The notes under the pieces were generated by a model. It was not told the DNA's origin and made no database searches. It saw only the letters and a list, made by a program, of their open reading frames with translations. Of a DNA stretch of 51,561 bases, positions 16,183-24,923 are shown piece after piece. Made by a program: the position numbers and the translations under genes. This DNA comes from an uncultured Burkholderiales bacterium (GTDB taxonomy: Bacteria > Pseudomonadota > Gammaproteobacteria > Burkholderiales > Burkholderiaceae_C), in the NCBI GenBank assembly GCA_903892175.1, contig CAITHK010000065.1, positions 1-51,561 on the forward strand, written 5' to 3'. Position 1 is the stretch's first letter, and each line of letters begins with the position of its first letter.

Positions 16183-17202
16183 TTAGCCCCGTTCGTACCA
16201 ACCTTTGCTGCGGTTGACCACGGCCACGACCAGCAGCATCACCGGCACTTCTATCAAAACCCCCACCACCGTGGCGAGTGCGGCACCGGAGTGAAAGCCA
16301 AACAAGCTGATGGCTGCGGCCACCGCCAACTCGAAAAAGTTAGAGGCACCAATCAGGGCCGATGGGCAGGCGATGTTGTGCTTCTCGCCCAAGGCACGGT
16401 TCAAGCCATAGGCCAGGGCCGAGTTGAAGATCACCTGAATCAAGATCGGCACTGCCAGCAAGGCAATCACCAAGGGCTGGGCCAAGATGGCCTCGCCTTG
16501 AAAGGCAAACAGCAGCACCAAGGTGGCCAACAAAGCGCTGATCGACCAAGGGCCAATGCGAGCCACCGCGTGGTCAAAGTGCTCTTTGCCGCGCATCAAC
16601 AAGGCTTTGCGCCACCACTGTGCCAGCACCACGGGGATCACAATGTACAGCACCACCGACGTCAGCAGGGTATCCCACGGGACGGTGATGGCCGATAAAC
16701 CCAACAAAAAGGCCACCAGCGGCGCAAATGCCACCACCATGATGCTGTCGTTCAATGCCACTTGCGACAAGGTGAACAAGGGGTCGCCCTGCGTCAACCG
16801 GCTCCAGACAAACACCATTGCCGTGCAGGGTGCTGCCGCCAACAAAATCAAACCCGCGATGTAGCTGTCGAGTTGGTCGGCGGGCAACCACGGGGCAAAT
16901 AAAGTGCGGATGAACAACCAAGCCAAAAATGCCATCGAGAAGGGTTTGACCAACCAGTTGACAAACAGCGTGACCCCAATGCCTTTGATGTGCTGGCGCA
17001 CTTGGCCCAGGGCCGAGAAGTCCACCTTCATCAACATCGGAATGATCATCACCCAAATCAGCAGGCCCACAGGCAAGTTGACTTGGGCCACTTCCAAATG
17101 GCCAATGGCTTGAAATACCTCTGGCAACCATTGCCCCAAGGCAATGCCCACCACGATGCACAAAAACACCCAGACGGTGAGGAAGCGCTCAAAAATATTC
17201 AT
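16183..17202 (-). CDS. acr3: Arsenite efflux permease Acr3
   Basis: A 339-residue ACR3-family arsenite carrier with ten membrane spans. The essential cysteine of helix 4 is present in LLAAAPCTAMVFVWS (near residue 125), and a conserved glutamate sits in ASNFFELAVAAAISLFG (near residue 292). It extrudes As(III), driven by the proton motive force. It is the last gene of arsR-arsC-acr3, and its ATG overlaps the arsC stop (ATGA), so it is translationally coupled. Length is normal for the family. Confidence 0.93.
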   Translation of the reverse strand: MNIFERFLTVWVFLCIVVGIALGQWLPEVFQAIGHLEVAQVNLPVGLLIWVMIIPMLMKVDFSALGQVRQHIKGIGVTLFVNWLVKPFSMAFLAWLFIRTLFAPWLPADQLDSYIAGLILLAAAPCTAMVFVWSRLTQGDPLFTLSQVALNDSIMVVAFAPLVAFLLGLSAITVPWDTLLTSVVLYIVIPVVLAQWWRKALLMRGKEHFDHAVARIGPWSISALLATLVLLFAFQGEAILAQPLVIALLAVPILIQVIFNSALAYGLNRALGEKHNIACPSALIGASNFFELAVAAAISLFGFHSGAALATVVGVLIEVPVMLLVVAVVNRSKGWYERG

Positions 17203-17705
17203 ACCGAGCCCAAAGCGCGGGCGCTGGTTTCCAGCACTGCGTGTGCCAGTTTGTCCGCGGGAAGGTTGATCAACAGACTCAGTCGGCGTTGGATCGCATG
17301 CAGCGTCTGGCGAAAGGCTTCGAGTTTCTCTTCATCGCTCTTGTCGCCTTCAGACGGGTCAGGGTAGCCCCAGTGCGCGGTGGCGGGGTGACCCGGCCAC
17401 ACAGGGCACACCTCGCCCGCGGCGTTGTCGCAGACGGTGATGATCAAGTCCATGTGTGGCGCCTCTGCGCCAGCGAACACGTCCCATGATTTGCTGTGCA
17501 AGCCCTCGGTGTCCACCCCCGCATGCGCGAGCACGTGCAGCCCCAGCGGGTGCGGTTGCTGGTTTTCACGAGGGCTGGAGCCTGCCGAAAAGGCCTTGAA
17601 GCGCCCCTGTCCCATGTGGTTGAGCAAAGCTTCGGCCAAGATGCTGCGGGCCGAGTTGTGGGTGCACAAAAACAAAACGTTCAAAACTTGGGCGTTGGTG
17701 GTCAT
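17199..17705 (-). CDS. arsC: Arsenate reductase ArsC, low-molecular-weight phosphatase type
   Basis: A 168-residue arsenate reductase of the phosphatase-like class. The P-loop CTHNSARS is at residues 14-21 with the nucleophilic cysteine and the C-x5-R arginine. A second cysteine pair lies in VCDNAAGEVCPVW near 91-100, where thioredoxin-coupled enzymes carry resolving cysteines. It reduces As(V) to As(III), which Acr3 then exports. The C-terminal 30 residues extend beyond the usual 130-140 length. It lies 17 bp after arsR and overlaps acr3. Confidence 0.92.
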   Translation of the reverse strand: MTTNAQVLNVLFLCTHNSARSILAEALLNHMGQGRFKAFSAGSSPRENQQPHPLGLHVLAHAGVDTEGLHSKSWDVFAGAEAPHMDLIITVCDNAAGEVCPVWPGHPATAHWGYPDPSEGDKSDEEKLEAFRQTLHAIQRRLSLLINLPADKLAHAVLETSARALGSV

Positions 17706-17722
17706 GGAGACTTTCTGAAAAA

Positions 17723-18046
17723 TTAAACCTGACAGTGGGCCAAGGGTGAACTCACACAGGCTTGACCTTGGCAGCAGTTCTGCGTCAGATAAGACAGCAC
17801 GGCGTTCATGTGTTCAAACTCGGCGCGGTAAATCAAATGGCGGCCCATCCTTTGCTGGCTCACCAAGTTGGCTTGCATCAACTCTTTGAGGTGAAACGAC
17901 AAGGTGTTGGCGGCTACACCCAGGCGCTCAGACATCAGGCCAGGCGTGAGCCCTTCGGTGCCTGCCACCACCAGGGCTCGAAAAATTTCAAGCCGTGAAG
18001 CTTGGGCCAACGCAGCCAGTGCATCAATGACGTCCGAGGATTTCAT
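17723..18046 (-). CDS. arsR: ArsR-type arsenite-responsive repressor
   Basis: A 107-residue winged-helix repressor (recognition helix near ANTLSFHLKELMQANLV). It lacks the ELCVCDL metal site of the E. coli type in its DNA-reading helix. Instead it has a C-terminal cysteine cluster, C91, C92 and C97 (NCCQGQAC), as in Acidithiobacillus ferrooxidans ArsR, where Cys95, Cys96 and Cys102 bind As(III). It is the first gene of the operon and should repress it until arsenite binds. A dyad overlapping the likely -10 sits just upstream. Confidence 0.92.
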   Translation of the reverse strand: MKSSDVIDALAALAQASRLEIFRALVVAGTEGLTPGLMSERLGVAANTLSFHLKELMQANLVSQQRMGRHLIYRAEFEHMNAVLSYLTQNCCQGQACVSSPLAHCQV

Positions 18047-18048
18047 AT

Positions 18049-18064
18049 TTCGATGATAGTTGAA
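18049..18064 (-). promoter_or_regulatory. Candidate ArsR operator over the -10
   Basis: TTCGATGATAGTTGAA is an imperfect dyad (TTCGA opposed to TTGAA). On the minus strand TATCAT (18059-18054) is a possible -10 lying within it. The arsR ATG is at 18046, so the mRNA would have almost no leader. Confidence 0.45.
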
Positions 18065-18108
18065 GTATTTGACGCATTTGTGACGGTGCTCACGTCAGAC
18101 GGTGGCCG

Positions 18109-19356
18109 TCACTCGTCAAAGTCCCACATTTGATGCAGGTCCAAGCGCACACTGGCCAGCAGTTCAACGACTTCCAGGCCCATCAAATCGGCGGCAAGTC
18201 GGTGGTCATGGGCCAGGCGGGCGATGGTGAGCACCTCCGACATGCTGTGCTCGCCCAGCGTGAAGGCGGTACGCGATTTGTCTGCCGCCAAGGTTTGCGC
18301 CTGTGCGGCCAATTGCCATTGCGCCGCAGCCAAGCGTTTGTGGTCGTATTGGGCCAAGGTGGCGTCAAAGGCCGCGCTCAAATGGCGTTGCATCGCTGCC
18401 ACTTTGTCCTCGGCCGCTTGGGCCTCAGCCAACGCGGCAAGGCCTTGGTAGCGGCGTGCGTCGCCAGCCAAGGCAATGGCCACGCTCACCCCCGTGACCT
18501 GCTCGGCGCCAGCGCGGTCACGCGCACTGAAGATGCCCACCGTGGGGTCGGGCCAACGGTCGCGGTCGATGCGTTGGGCCTGCAAATGCAAGCGTTGCGC
18601 ATCGATGCGCAGCATGTTGAGCTCGTGGTTGGTTTGCAAAAATGCCGCTTGAAGCTCGGTGGGGTTGTCTAGCGCTGCAGGCATGTCGGCAACCATTCTT
18701 CGCTGCGCGTCTGCCACCACAGGCAAGGGCAGGCTGGGGTAGCGGCGTTGCAGTGCTGCCGCAGCGCTGTTCACGTCGGCTTGGCTGACGTGCCAAGCGG
18801 CTTGGGTGCGTTGCAACTCGGCGAGCGCGAGTTGTGCATCGAGTTGAGAAATTTCGCCGTGCTTCAAACGCACGTTGGCCAAGCGGTGCACGGCTTGCGC
18901 CAACCCCAAGGTCTGGTGGGCATGGGCGTGCGTGGCCGCCGCGCGCAGGTAAGCAAACCAGTGTTTGAGCAACTCTCGGCTGGCTTCGTGCACCGCGTCG
19001 GCGTATTCAATGTCGGCCAAGGCTTGGGTCTGTTGCGCCAACTCGGCGTCGATGCCGCGTTTGCCCCACAAGCGCACCGGACGCTCCAGGCTGATGCTGG
19101 ACTCGCCGTAGTGCTCGCCCGTGGCGTTGAGGCTGCGCCGCTGCTGCAAAGCGCGCAGGCTGAACTCAGCACTGCCTGCGTCAATGGCTTGCGCGCGCAA
19201 ACCCAGCGCTTGCTTGCGGGCACGCGCTTGTTGCAACAGCGGTGATTGGAGGAGTGCGTCTTTTGCCACCGCTTCGGCAGGCAAATACGCAGCCAACTCG
19301 GGGCTGGCATGCAAGGCTGTGCACAGCAGCCAGGTGAACCAAAACACATGTTTCAT
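18109..19356 (-). CDS. TolC-family outer-membrane protein of an HME-RND efflux system (CzcC-like)
   Basis: A 415-residue outer-membrane efflux protein. It has a signal peptide (cleavage near ALHA-SPE) and long coiled-coil-like helices rich in Ala, Gln, Leu and Arg, with two repeat halves as in CzcC/TolC. It would be the exit duct of a tripartite pump. AAGGAGA lies eight bases before the ATG, and the start overlaps the pump gene stop as ATGA. Third gene of the efflux operon. Confidence 0.87.
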   Translation of the reverse strand: MKHVFWFTWLLCTALHASPELAAYLPAEAVAKDALLQSPLLQQARARKQALGLRAQAIDAGSAEFSLRALQQRRSLNATGEHYGESSISLERPVRLWGKRGIDAELAQQTQALADIEYADAVHEASRELLKHWFAYLRAAATHAHAHQTLGLAQAVHRLANVRLKHGEISQLDAQLALAELQRTQAAWHVSQADVNSAAAALQRRYPSLPLPVVADAQRRMVADMPAALDNPTELQAAFLQTNHELNMLRIDAQRLHLQAQRIDRDRWPDPTVGIFSARDRAGAEQVTGVSVAIALAGDARRYQGLAALAEAQAAEDKVAAMQRHLSAAFDATLAQYDHKRLAAAQWQLAAQAQTLAADKSRTAFTLGEHSMSEVLTIARLAHDHRLAADLMGLEVVELLASVRLDLHQMWDFDE

Positions 19357-22300
19357 GGCTGTCTCCTTGTCGGCGCAATCGACGGCGACGTGGCGCCCCC
19401 CTTCAGCTCACGCCAGGCTTCGCCCAAGCTGTTGGCTGCGCCCAAGCGTTCAAAGATTTTGGGCAACAGCAGGAGTGTGAGCACGGTGGAGGTCAACAAG
19501 CCGCCGGTCACCACCACCGCCAAGGGCCGTTGAATTTCAGAACCAGGCCCAGTGGCAAACAACAGCGGAATCATCCCCAGAGCGGTGATCACGGCCGTCA
19601 TCAACACCGGGCGCAAGCGCCGTTCAGAGCCCAAACGCACCACGGTGGCCAGGTCTTCGCCTTCCAACAAACGCTCGTTGAAGTGCGTCACCATCACCAC
19701 GCCGTTGAGCACCGCAATGCCCAGCAAGGCAATGAAGCCCACCGAGGCGGGCACCGACACATACTCGCCCGACACGGCCAGTGCCACCACCCCACCCACC
19801 AAGGCAAACGGGATGTTTACAAAAATAATGCCTGCCTGCACCACCGACCCAAAGGTGACCACCAAGATGGCAAATATCAGCACCAGTGCAGCGGGTATCA
19901 CCAAGGCCAAGCGTGCCGCAGCGCGTTGCTGGTTTTCAAACTGACCGCCCCACACCACACGCAAGTTTTTGGGCAGGTTCAGAGCAGCCACAGCCGCTTG
20001 TGCGTCTTGCACGTAGCCGCCCAAGTCGCGCCCGTCCACCGACACCTGCACCGTGGTGAAGCGAGCGCTTTGTTCATGGTCGACCCGAATCGGGCCATCC
20101 ACTACCGTGATGCTGGCCAAACTACCCGCCGTCCAGCTGCTGCCGTTGGGGGCTACCAGTCGCAGGTTCTTGAAGGCCTCTGGGCTGTGGCGCACCGCTT
20201 CGTTGCCCTTGAGGGTGAGGGGCGTGCGCACGCCGTCTTGCAGCACGTAACCCAGGGCTTCACCCTCGACCTGGTTCTTCAAGGCTTGCTGGACCGCCTC
20301 CACGCTCAGGCCGGCTTGACCTGCCAGCGTGCGGTTGACCTCGACCGACAGGTACTGCAAGCCATCGCCCTTGGGCGCAATCACTTCGCCCGCACCGGGG
20401 ATGGCGCGCATGGCCTCGGCCACGCGTTGCGCGGCGTCTTGTAACTGGGTTAAGTCGGTGCCAAAAATCTTGATCGCCACATCGCCGCGCGTGCCGGTCA
20501 GCATTTCGGACACCCGCATTTCGATCGGTTGCGTGAAGCCGTACACCAGCCCCGGAAACCCTTCGAGCACCGTGCGCAATTCGGCCACGATGTCTTCTTT
20601 GTTGCCACGCCATTCGCCCTTGGGCTTGAGCACCAAAAACGTGTCAGTCTCGTACAAGCCCATGGGGTCGAGCCCCAATTCGTCCGAGCCGGTGCGTGCC
20701 ACCACCGCTTTGACTTCGGGCACGCTGGCCAACATGGCTTGCTGAACCCGGGTGTCCATCTCCAGCGAGGCTTCGAGCGAGATCGAAGGCAGCTTTTGCA
20801 GCTGCACGATGATGTCGCCCTCGTCCATCGTGGGCATGAAGGTTTTGCCAATCACGGTGTACAAGCCAGCGGCCAACACCAGCGAAGCCAGCGAGGTGCC
20901 ATACAGCCAAGTGGGGTAGCGCCACACGTGGTCACGCACACGCACATAGCCACGGTGAATCCACTGCATCAAGCGTGGCTCGTGCGCGCCTTGTTCTTTG
21001 AGCAACCACGATGCCAGGGCCACCACCACGGTGAAGGCCATCAGCAGCGACGCGGCCAGCGCCAAAATGATGGTCACCGCCACGGGTGAGAACAACTTGC
21101 CTTCCAGCCCTTGCAAGCTCAGCAGCGGCAAAAACACCACGCAGATGATCAACACGCCCGCCACCACCGGCTTGACCACTTGGCGCACCGCGCCCATCAG
21201 CACCTCAGAGCGCGACAAGCCGTGGTGGCCGCTGTGCGCGGCAAATGCGGTTTCGATGTTCTCCACCACCACCACCGAGGCGTCCACCAGCATGCCAAGC
21301 GCAATGGCCAGGCCACCCAGGCTCATCAGGTTGGCGGTCAGCCCAAACGCATGCATGAGCATGAAGGTGCACAGCAAGGCCAAGGGCAGCGACACCGCCA
21401 CCACCAGCGCGGCACGCAAGCCCCCCAAAAACACATACAGCGTCACACACACCAACAGCGAGGCTTCCAACAAGGCCTGGGTCACCGTGCCCGCTGCACG
21501 CGACACCAACTCGCCCCGGTTGTAAAACACCTGTACCCGCAAGCCAGGCGGCAGGCGGGGTTGAATGTCGTCGAGCTTGGCGCTGACTTGTTCAACCAGG
21601 TCGCGCGCGTTCACGCCACGCATGCCCAGCACCAGACCTTGCACCGCCTCGCCTTGGCCGTTCTCTGTCACTGCGCCATAGCGTGTGAGGGCACCTAAGC
21701 GCACCGTGGCCACGTCGTCCACATACACCTTGAGGTTGGAGTTGGCGGTGGCCAAACGCACGGTGCGCAAGTCCTCGAGCGAGCGCACCGCACCGACCAC
21801 CCGCACCACCAGCGACTCGTCGCCCAGCGTCAAGCGGCCAGCGCCGTCGTTGCTGTTGTTGGCCAGCAGGGCTTGGCGCAAATCACCCATGCTCACACCC
21901 AAGGCGGCCATGCGCTCTGGGTTGGGCACCACCTCCAGGGTTTGCACTTCGCCGCCCAGCGAGTTCACTTCGGCCACGCCGGTGACGGTGCGCAGCTCGG
22001 GGCGAATCACCCAGTCCAGCACGCGGCGTTTCTCGGCCAGGCTGAAGCCGTCACCTTCAAGCGTGAACATGAACATCTCGCTCAAGGGGGTGGTGATGGG
22101 GGCCAAGCCGCCGCTCACGCTGGCAGGCAAGTCGCGCATCACGTTGTTGAGGCGTTCAGACACTTGCTGGCGCGCCCAGTAAATGTCGATGCCTTCGTCA
22201 AAGTCGATCGTGATGTCGGCAATGCCGTACTTCGAGACCGAACGCACCACCCGTTTGTTGGGAATGCTCAGCAGCTCTTGCTCCACGGGTTTGACCACGC

Positions 22301-22490
22301 GTTGCTCAATTTCTTCCGGCGTCATGCCCGGAATTTTCAAAATCAACTTGGCCTGGGTGGGCGAAATGTCTGGAAAGGCATCAATGGGCAAGGTCAGCCA
22401 CGCTTGCAAGCCGCCCAGCAGCAAGGCCACCCCCAAGCCCAGCGTGAGGTTGCGGTAACGCAGGCTCAGGCGAATCAAGTGTTCAAACAT
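19353..22490 (-). CDS. HME-type RND heavy-metal efflux pump (CzcA/CusA family)
   Basis: A 1045-residue inner-membrane RND pump with two sets of six helices and two large periplasmic loops. It starts MFEHLIRLSLRYRNL, and GIDIYWARQQVSERL near residue 95 is typical of the HME branch. The helix-4 proton relay reads ALGMLVDASVVVVENIE. It keeps the Asp of VDA and the Glu of VEN but has Ala-Leu-Gly where CzcA has Asp-Phe-Gly, so it resembles the CusA pattern. Residues around 575 (DPMGLYETDTFLVLKPKGEW) sit in the porter domain. Metal specificity is therefore open: Cu/Ag or a divalent ion. ATG 22490 overlaps the adaptor stop (TGATG). Confidence 0.9.
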   Translation of the reverse strand: MFEHLIRLSLRYRNLTLGLGVALLLGGLQAWLTLPIDAFPDISPTQAKLILKIPGMTPEEIEQRVVKPVEQELLSIPNKRVVRSVSKYGIADITIDFDEGIDIYWARQQVSERLNNVMRDLPASVSGGLAPITTPLSEMFMFTLEGDGFSLAEKRRVLDWVIRPELRTVTGVAEVNSLGGEVQTLEVVPNPERMAALGVSMGDLRQALLANNSNDGAGRLTLGDESLVVRVVGAVRSLEDLRTVRLATANSNLKVYVDDVATVRLGALTRYGAVTENGQGEAVQGLVLGMRGVNARDLVEQVSAKLDDIQPRLPPGLRVQVFYNRGELVSRAAGTVTQALLEASLLVCVTLYVFLGGLRAALVVAVSLPLALLCTFMLMHAFGLTANLMSLGGLAIALGMLVDASVVVVENIETAFAAHSGHHGLSRSEVLMGAVRQVVKPVVAGVLIICVVFLPLLSLQGLEGKLFSPVAVTIILALAASLLMAFTVVVALASWLLKEQGAHEPRLMQWIHRGYVRVRDHVWRYPTWLYGTSLASLVLAAGLYTVIGKTFMPTMDEGDIIVQLQKLPSISLEASLEMDTRVQQAMLASVPEVKAVVARTGSDELGLDPMGLYETDTFLVLKPKGEWRGNKEDIVAELRTVLEGFPGLVYGFTQPIEMRVSEMLTGTRGDVAIKIFGTDLTQLQDAAQRVAEAMRAIPGAGEVIAPKGDGLQYLSVEVNRTLAGQAGLSVEAVQQALKNQVEGEALGYVLQDGVRTPLTLKGNEAVRHSPEAFKNLRLVAPNGSSWTAGSLASITVVDGPIRVDHEQSARFTTVQVSVDGRDLGGYVQDAQAAVAALNLPKNLRVVWGGQFENQQRAAARLALVIPAALVLIFAILVVTFGSVVQAGIIFVNIPFALVGGVVALAVSGEYVSVPASVGFIALLGIAVLNGVVMVTHFNERLLEGEDLATVVRLGSERRLRPVLMTAVITALGMIPLLFATGPGSEIQRPLAVVVTGGLLTSTVLTLLLLPKIFERLGAANSLGEAWRELKGGATSPSIAPTRRQP

Positions 22491-23608
22491 CACTCGTCCT
22501 TTTGCAGCAAGGCGCGCAGCGCGGCAATGCCGCTGATGGCCACCTGAGCGTGGGCGGGCCAGTTGGCTTCGACCAAGGCCAGGTCATCGTTGGACGACAG
22601 AACGCGCACGGGTTGCGCGGTAAAGCCAGTGCTTTGGCGCACAAACACCAGCGACTGGTTGTTCCAAGGCGTCAATGCCCGCGCAGGCACCAGCCAGCGC
22701 GTGGCGCTTGTCGCTGTGGAGGCTTTGGCTTGCAGGGTGATGGCCACCACCTCGCCGACTTGCAAGCGCCCAGGGTGGGTGACCACCGCCCGAGCCCTGG
22801 CCAGTTGGCTGGCGTCCACCGCGCGGCTCACGCCCACGATCTTGGCTTGTGCTTCCCGGCTGGGCACAGCCACCGCATCGCCCACTTGCAGTTGCGCGGC
22901 TTTGTCGCTGGCGAGTTGGATGTCGAGTTGCAAGCTGCTGTCGTCGGCCAGTTTGAACAGCACCGCACCGGGCTCTACCCGTTGGCCCACGGCGGCAAAG
23001 GCTTGGGTCACCACGCCTGCAATAGGCGCGGTCAAGGTGCCGCTGGCATAGCCCATGGTCGCTTTGTCATGGTCTGCGTTGGCGCCGATGCCTGCGGCGT
23101 GCAGCTCGGCCTCGCGGGCTTGTACCAGCGCTTGTGCGGCCTCTTGCTTGTTGCGCGTGATCTGCACCCGCACGGCAGGGATGATGCCCTCGTCCAGCAT
23201 AGCTTGGTCGCGTTGCAGCGCGCTGTTGGCGTTCTTCAATTCCAGCTGCGCCTCTTGCCATTGACGGCGTGCTTCACCTAGCATCGGGCTGGTGAACTGC
23301 GCCAGAGGCGCCCCGGCCTTGACCCGGTCGCCCACCCCGACCCACAAGCGCGACAACTGGCCAGGGTAGGGGGCTGACACTGTGACGTCTTTGCCGGGCA
23401 GCGTGTTCACCAGGGCACTGGCCAGCAACTGCGCGGTGTTGGCCGCACCGGGGGTGGCCACTTGCACGCCCAGCGCCGCTTGCTGCTTGGCGTCGAGCGC
23501 CAGCAGCTTCGGCTGCGTGGTTGGGGTTTGAGCGTGGCTCAGGCCCACGCCCAGTGCGCAGCACAACGTCAGACCCGAAAGAACCTTTGAACCGATTGAA
23601 TTGGACAT
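22490..23608 (-). CDS. RND efflux periplasmic adaptor (CzcB-like membrane fusion protein)
   Basis: A 372-residue periplasmic adaptor. ATG 23608 is chosen because GGAAGGAG lies upstream at good distance; a start 12 codons earlier lacks this and would precede the signal peptide. A signal peptide ends near SHAQ-TPT. Beta-barrel and lipoyl half motifs flank a helical hairpin (KAGAPLAQFTSPMLGEARRQW; ALVQAREAELHAAG), as in CzcB/CusB. It links the pump to the outer-membrane channel. No His-rich metal-binding N terminus is seen. Confidence 0.88.
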   Translation of the reverse strand: MSNSIGSKVLSGLTLCCALGVGLSHAQTPTTQPKLLALDAKQQAALGVQVATPGAANTAQLLASALVNTLPGKDVTVSAPYPGQLSRLWVGVGDRVKAGAPLAQFTSPMLGEARRQWQEAQLELKNANSALQRDQAMLDEGIIPAVRVQITRNKQEAAQALVQAREAELHAAGIGANADHDKATMGYASGTLTAPIAGVVTQAFAAVGQRVEPGAVLFKLADDSSLQLDIQLASDKAAQLQVGDAVAVPSREAQAKIVGVSRAVDASQLARARAVVTHPGRLQVGEVVAITLQAKASTATSATRWLVPARALTPWNNQSLVFVRQSTGFTAQPVRVLSSNDDLALVEANWPAHAQVAISGIAALRALLQKDE

Positions 23609-23713
23609 GCCCAACTCCTTCCAAACAAACCATGAATCAAACAAAGTCGCAGTCTGCGACGGCCTCGCGCATCGTCATGGGGTCATCAGACCACACCGAT
23701 GTGACGCGGGCGT

Positions 23714-24142
23714 TCAAGCGTGGCGGTGCAAAAGTGGGGGGGCCAGTGCCGGTGGCGGCAGGCCTGCGCTGTAGGGCGCAGATGGCGTGTGTGGCGCAAG
23801 CTGCCAGGCGTTGACCAGCCCGGGGGCTTGGGCCGCTGGGGTTGCGTGCACAGGGGGATTGGGGGCGCTGCTGAGGTGGTCGTGGCCAAGGTCGCTGACT
23901 TCGCGGGTGTAGGAGGTGGCCACACCCAGCGCGGGTGACTCGGGCGTGTCGGCCTGGCGGAGTTCCATGCTGTGGCCCAGAGGCGGCAAGTGCGACACCG
24001 CCTGGCTGACCTCGTCCATGTGAAAGCCTGTGCGACTGCTGCTGCCGTAATGCGCATGCAAAAACGGCCCGAGTGCCAGCAACACCCAAAGGGTGTGCAG
24101 CAGCGCGAGCCGACAGCGGTGGAGCAGGGTGGGGGAGGTCAC
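23714..24142 (-). CDS. Small His-rich exported protein at the head of the metal efflux operon
   Basis: A 142-residue unrecognised protein, starting with GTG. It has an N-terminal hydrophobic stretch (LALLHTLWVLLALGPFLHA, residues about 12-30) that reads as a signal peptide. It is followed by a low-complexity Pro/Ala/His-rich tail with about a dozen histidines (HAHYG, HLPPLGHSM, LGHDHLSS, LLHRHA). The position, just before a CzcCBA-type operon and in the same direction, matches small periplasmic metal-binding or sensing proteins such as CzcI or CnrX, although no sequence identity to them can be claimed. About 105 bp separate it from the adaptor start. A possible metal chaperone or sensor. Confidence 0.6.
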   Translation of the reverse strand: MTSPTLLHRCRLALLHTLWVLLALGPFLHAHYGSSSRTGFHMDEVSQAVSHLPPLGHSMELRQADTPESPALGVATSYTREVSDLGHDHLSSAPNPPVHATPAAQAPGLVNAWQLAPHTPSAPYSAGLPPPALAPPLLHRHA

Positions 24143-24181
24143 ATCTGCATTCTAGGTTTGTTCGGTTGCCTGCCTTGATCC

Positions 24182-24517
24182 TTAAACAGCGGCCATCACC
24201 AAATCGTCAACGCTTGACTTTGCAGGGCGCACGCTGATCTCTACGTCATAGCCGAGTCGTGTCAGGCAGTCCATGAGTTTGCGTTCGGAGAGGTTGCTGA
24301 AATCGCCGCGCATCATGTCGGAGACTTTCGGTTGAGTGATGCCCATGCGCTTGGCAGCTTCTTGCTGGGTCAACGCTTGTTCACGCATGGCTTTCTTGAT
24401 TTGAATGACCAAGCCAGTTTTTATTTTCAGTTTTTCTGCGTCGGCCACACCAAGGTCTGCAAACACGTTGCCAGAGCTTTCTTGGACTTCTACCCCGTGG
24501 ATGTGTCGCGTTTTCAT
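24182..24517 (-). CDS. XRE-family antitoxin (HigA-like)
   Basis: A 111-residue antitoxin. A helix-turn-helix of the Cro/XRE type spans residues about 45-75 (TQQEAAKRMGITQPKVSDMMRG) and is followed by a short C-terminal arm. ATG 24517 overlaps the toxin stop as ATGA and has AAGGAAA upstream, so this start is preferred to one at 24538. In this family the antitoxin follows the toxin, as here. It should bind the toxin and repress the operon. Confidence 0.88.
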   Translation of the reverse strand: MKTRHIHGVEVQESSGNVFADLGVADAEKLKIKTGLVIQIKKAMREQALTQQEAAKRMGITQPKVSDMMRGDFSNLSERKLMDCLTRLGYDVEISVRPAKSSVDDLVMAAV

Positions 24518-24822
24518 GTGTTGATTTCCTTTGTCCATGCCTCAGCGATTTTGAGTCGTGCGTGAATGATGTCCATGTCTTCTTTCGGGGTGGCAATGCC
24601 ACGTTTGCTTTTTTTCTGAAAGCAATGAAGTACAAACACAGCCTCAACAAATTTCACGGTGTAGACCGCGCGGTAAGTACCGCCTGCGTCATCTTCAACC
24701 ACCTCCAACACACCGATACCGCCAAAACCTTTGAGCACTTTGGCGGCATCGTGTCTGTCGCCAGATTGCGCCAAAGACAATGCAAAGCCGAAAAAGCGCC
24801 GGACATCAACCGGCAGCGCCAT
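24514..24822 (-). CDS. Gp49/HigB-like toxin, N-terminally interrupted
   Basis: A RelE-superfamily toxin of the phage Gp49-like (HigB) type, an mRNA-cleaving ribosome-associated family. The body is intact (ALPVDVRRFFGFALSLAQSG near the N terminus, GGTYRAVYTVKF, FVLHCFQKKSKRG and a C-terminal helix). The reading frame continues upstream with KPLRWIGSSHKDL, which belongs to this family, but a TAA at 24867-24865 separates it from the natural ATG at 24876 (Met-Pro-Cys-stop). Translation could restart only at TTG 24825 or ATG 24822, losing about 17 residues including the first strand. It is either a decaying toxin or one made at low level by reinitiation. Confidence 0.75.
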   Translation of the reverse strand: MALPVDVRRFFGFALSLAQSGDRHDAAKVLKGFGGIGVLEVVEDDAGGTYRAVYTVKFVEAVFVLHCFQKKSKRGIATPKEDMDIIHARLKIAEAWTKEINT

Positions 24823-24886
24823 CAAGTCTTTGTGGCTGCTGCCTATCCAACGAAGTGGCTTTTCTTAGCAGGGCATGTCGTGAAAC

Positions 24887-24902
24887 ATACCTGAAAAGGT
24901 AT
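24887..24902. promoter_or_regulatory. Palindrome at the toxin-antitoxin promoter
   Basis: ATACCT-GAAA-AGGTAT is a perfect 6-bp inverted repeat 11 bp before the original toxin ATG. It is a likely binding site for the XRE antitoxin. Confidence 0.5.
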
Positions 24903-24923
24903 AAGCATGCCTTGTCGTGCTGC

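Noticed and set aside
18080-18111. GTGACGG...CCGTCAC hairpin between arsR and the outer-membrane efflux gene
   Set aside because: Seven-bp stem with a long loop and no T-run; too weak to call a terminator.
19530-22547. Several open frames antisense to the RND pump and adaptor genes
   Set aside because: Low-complexity, His/Gln-rich translations typical of shadows of high-GC genes.
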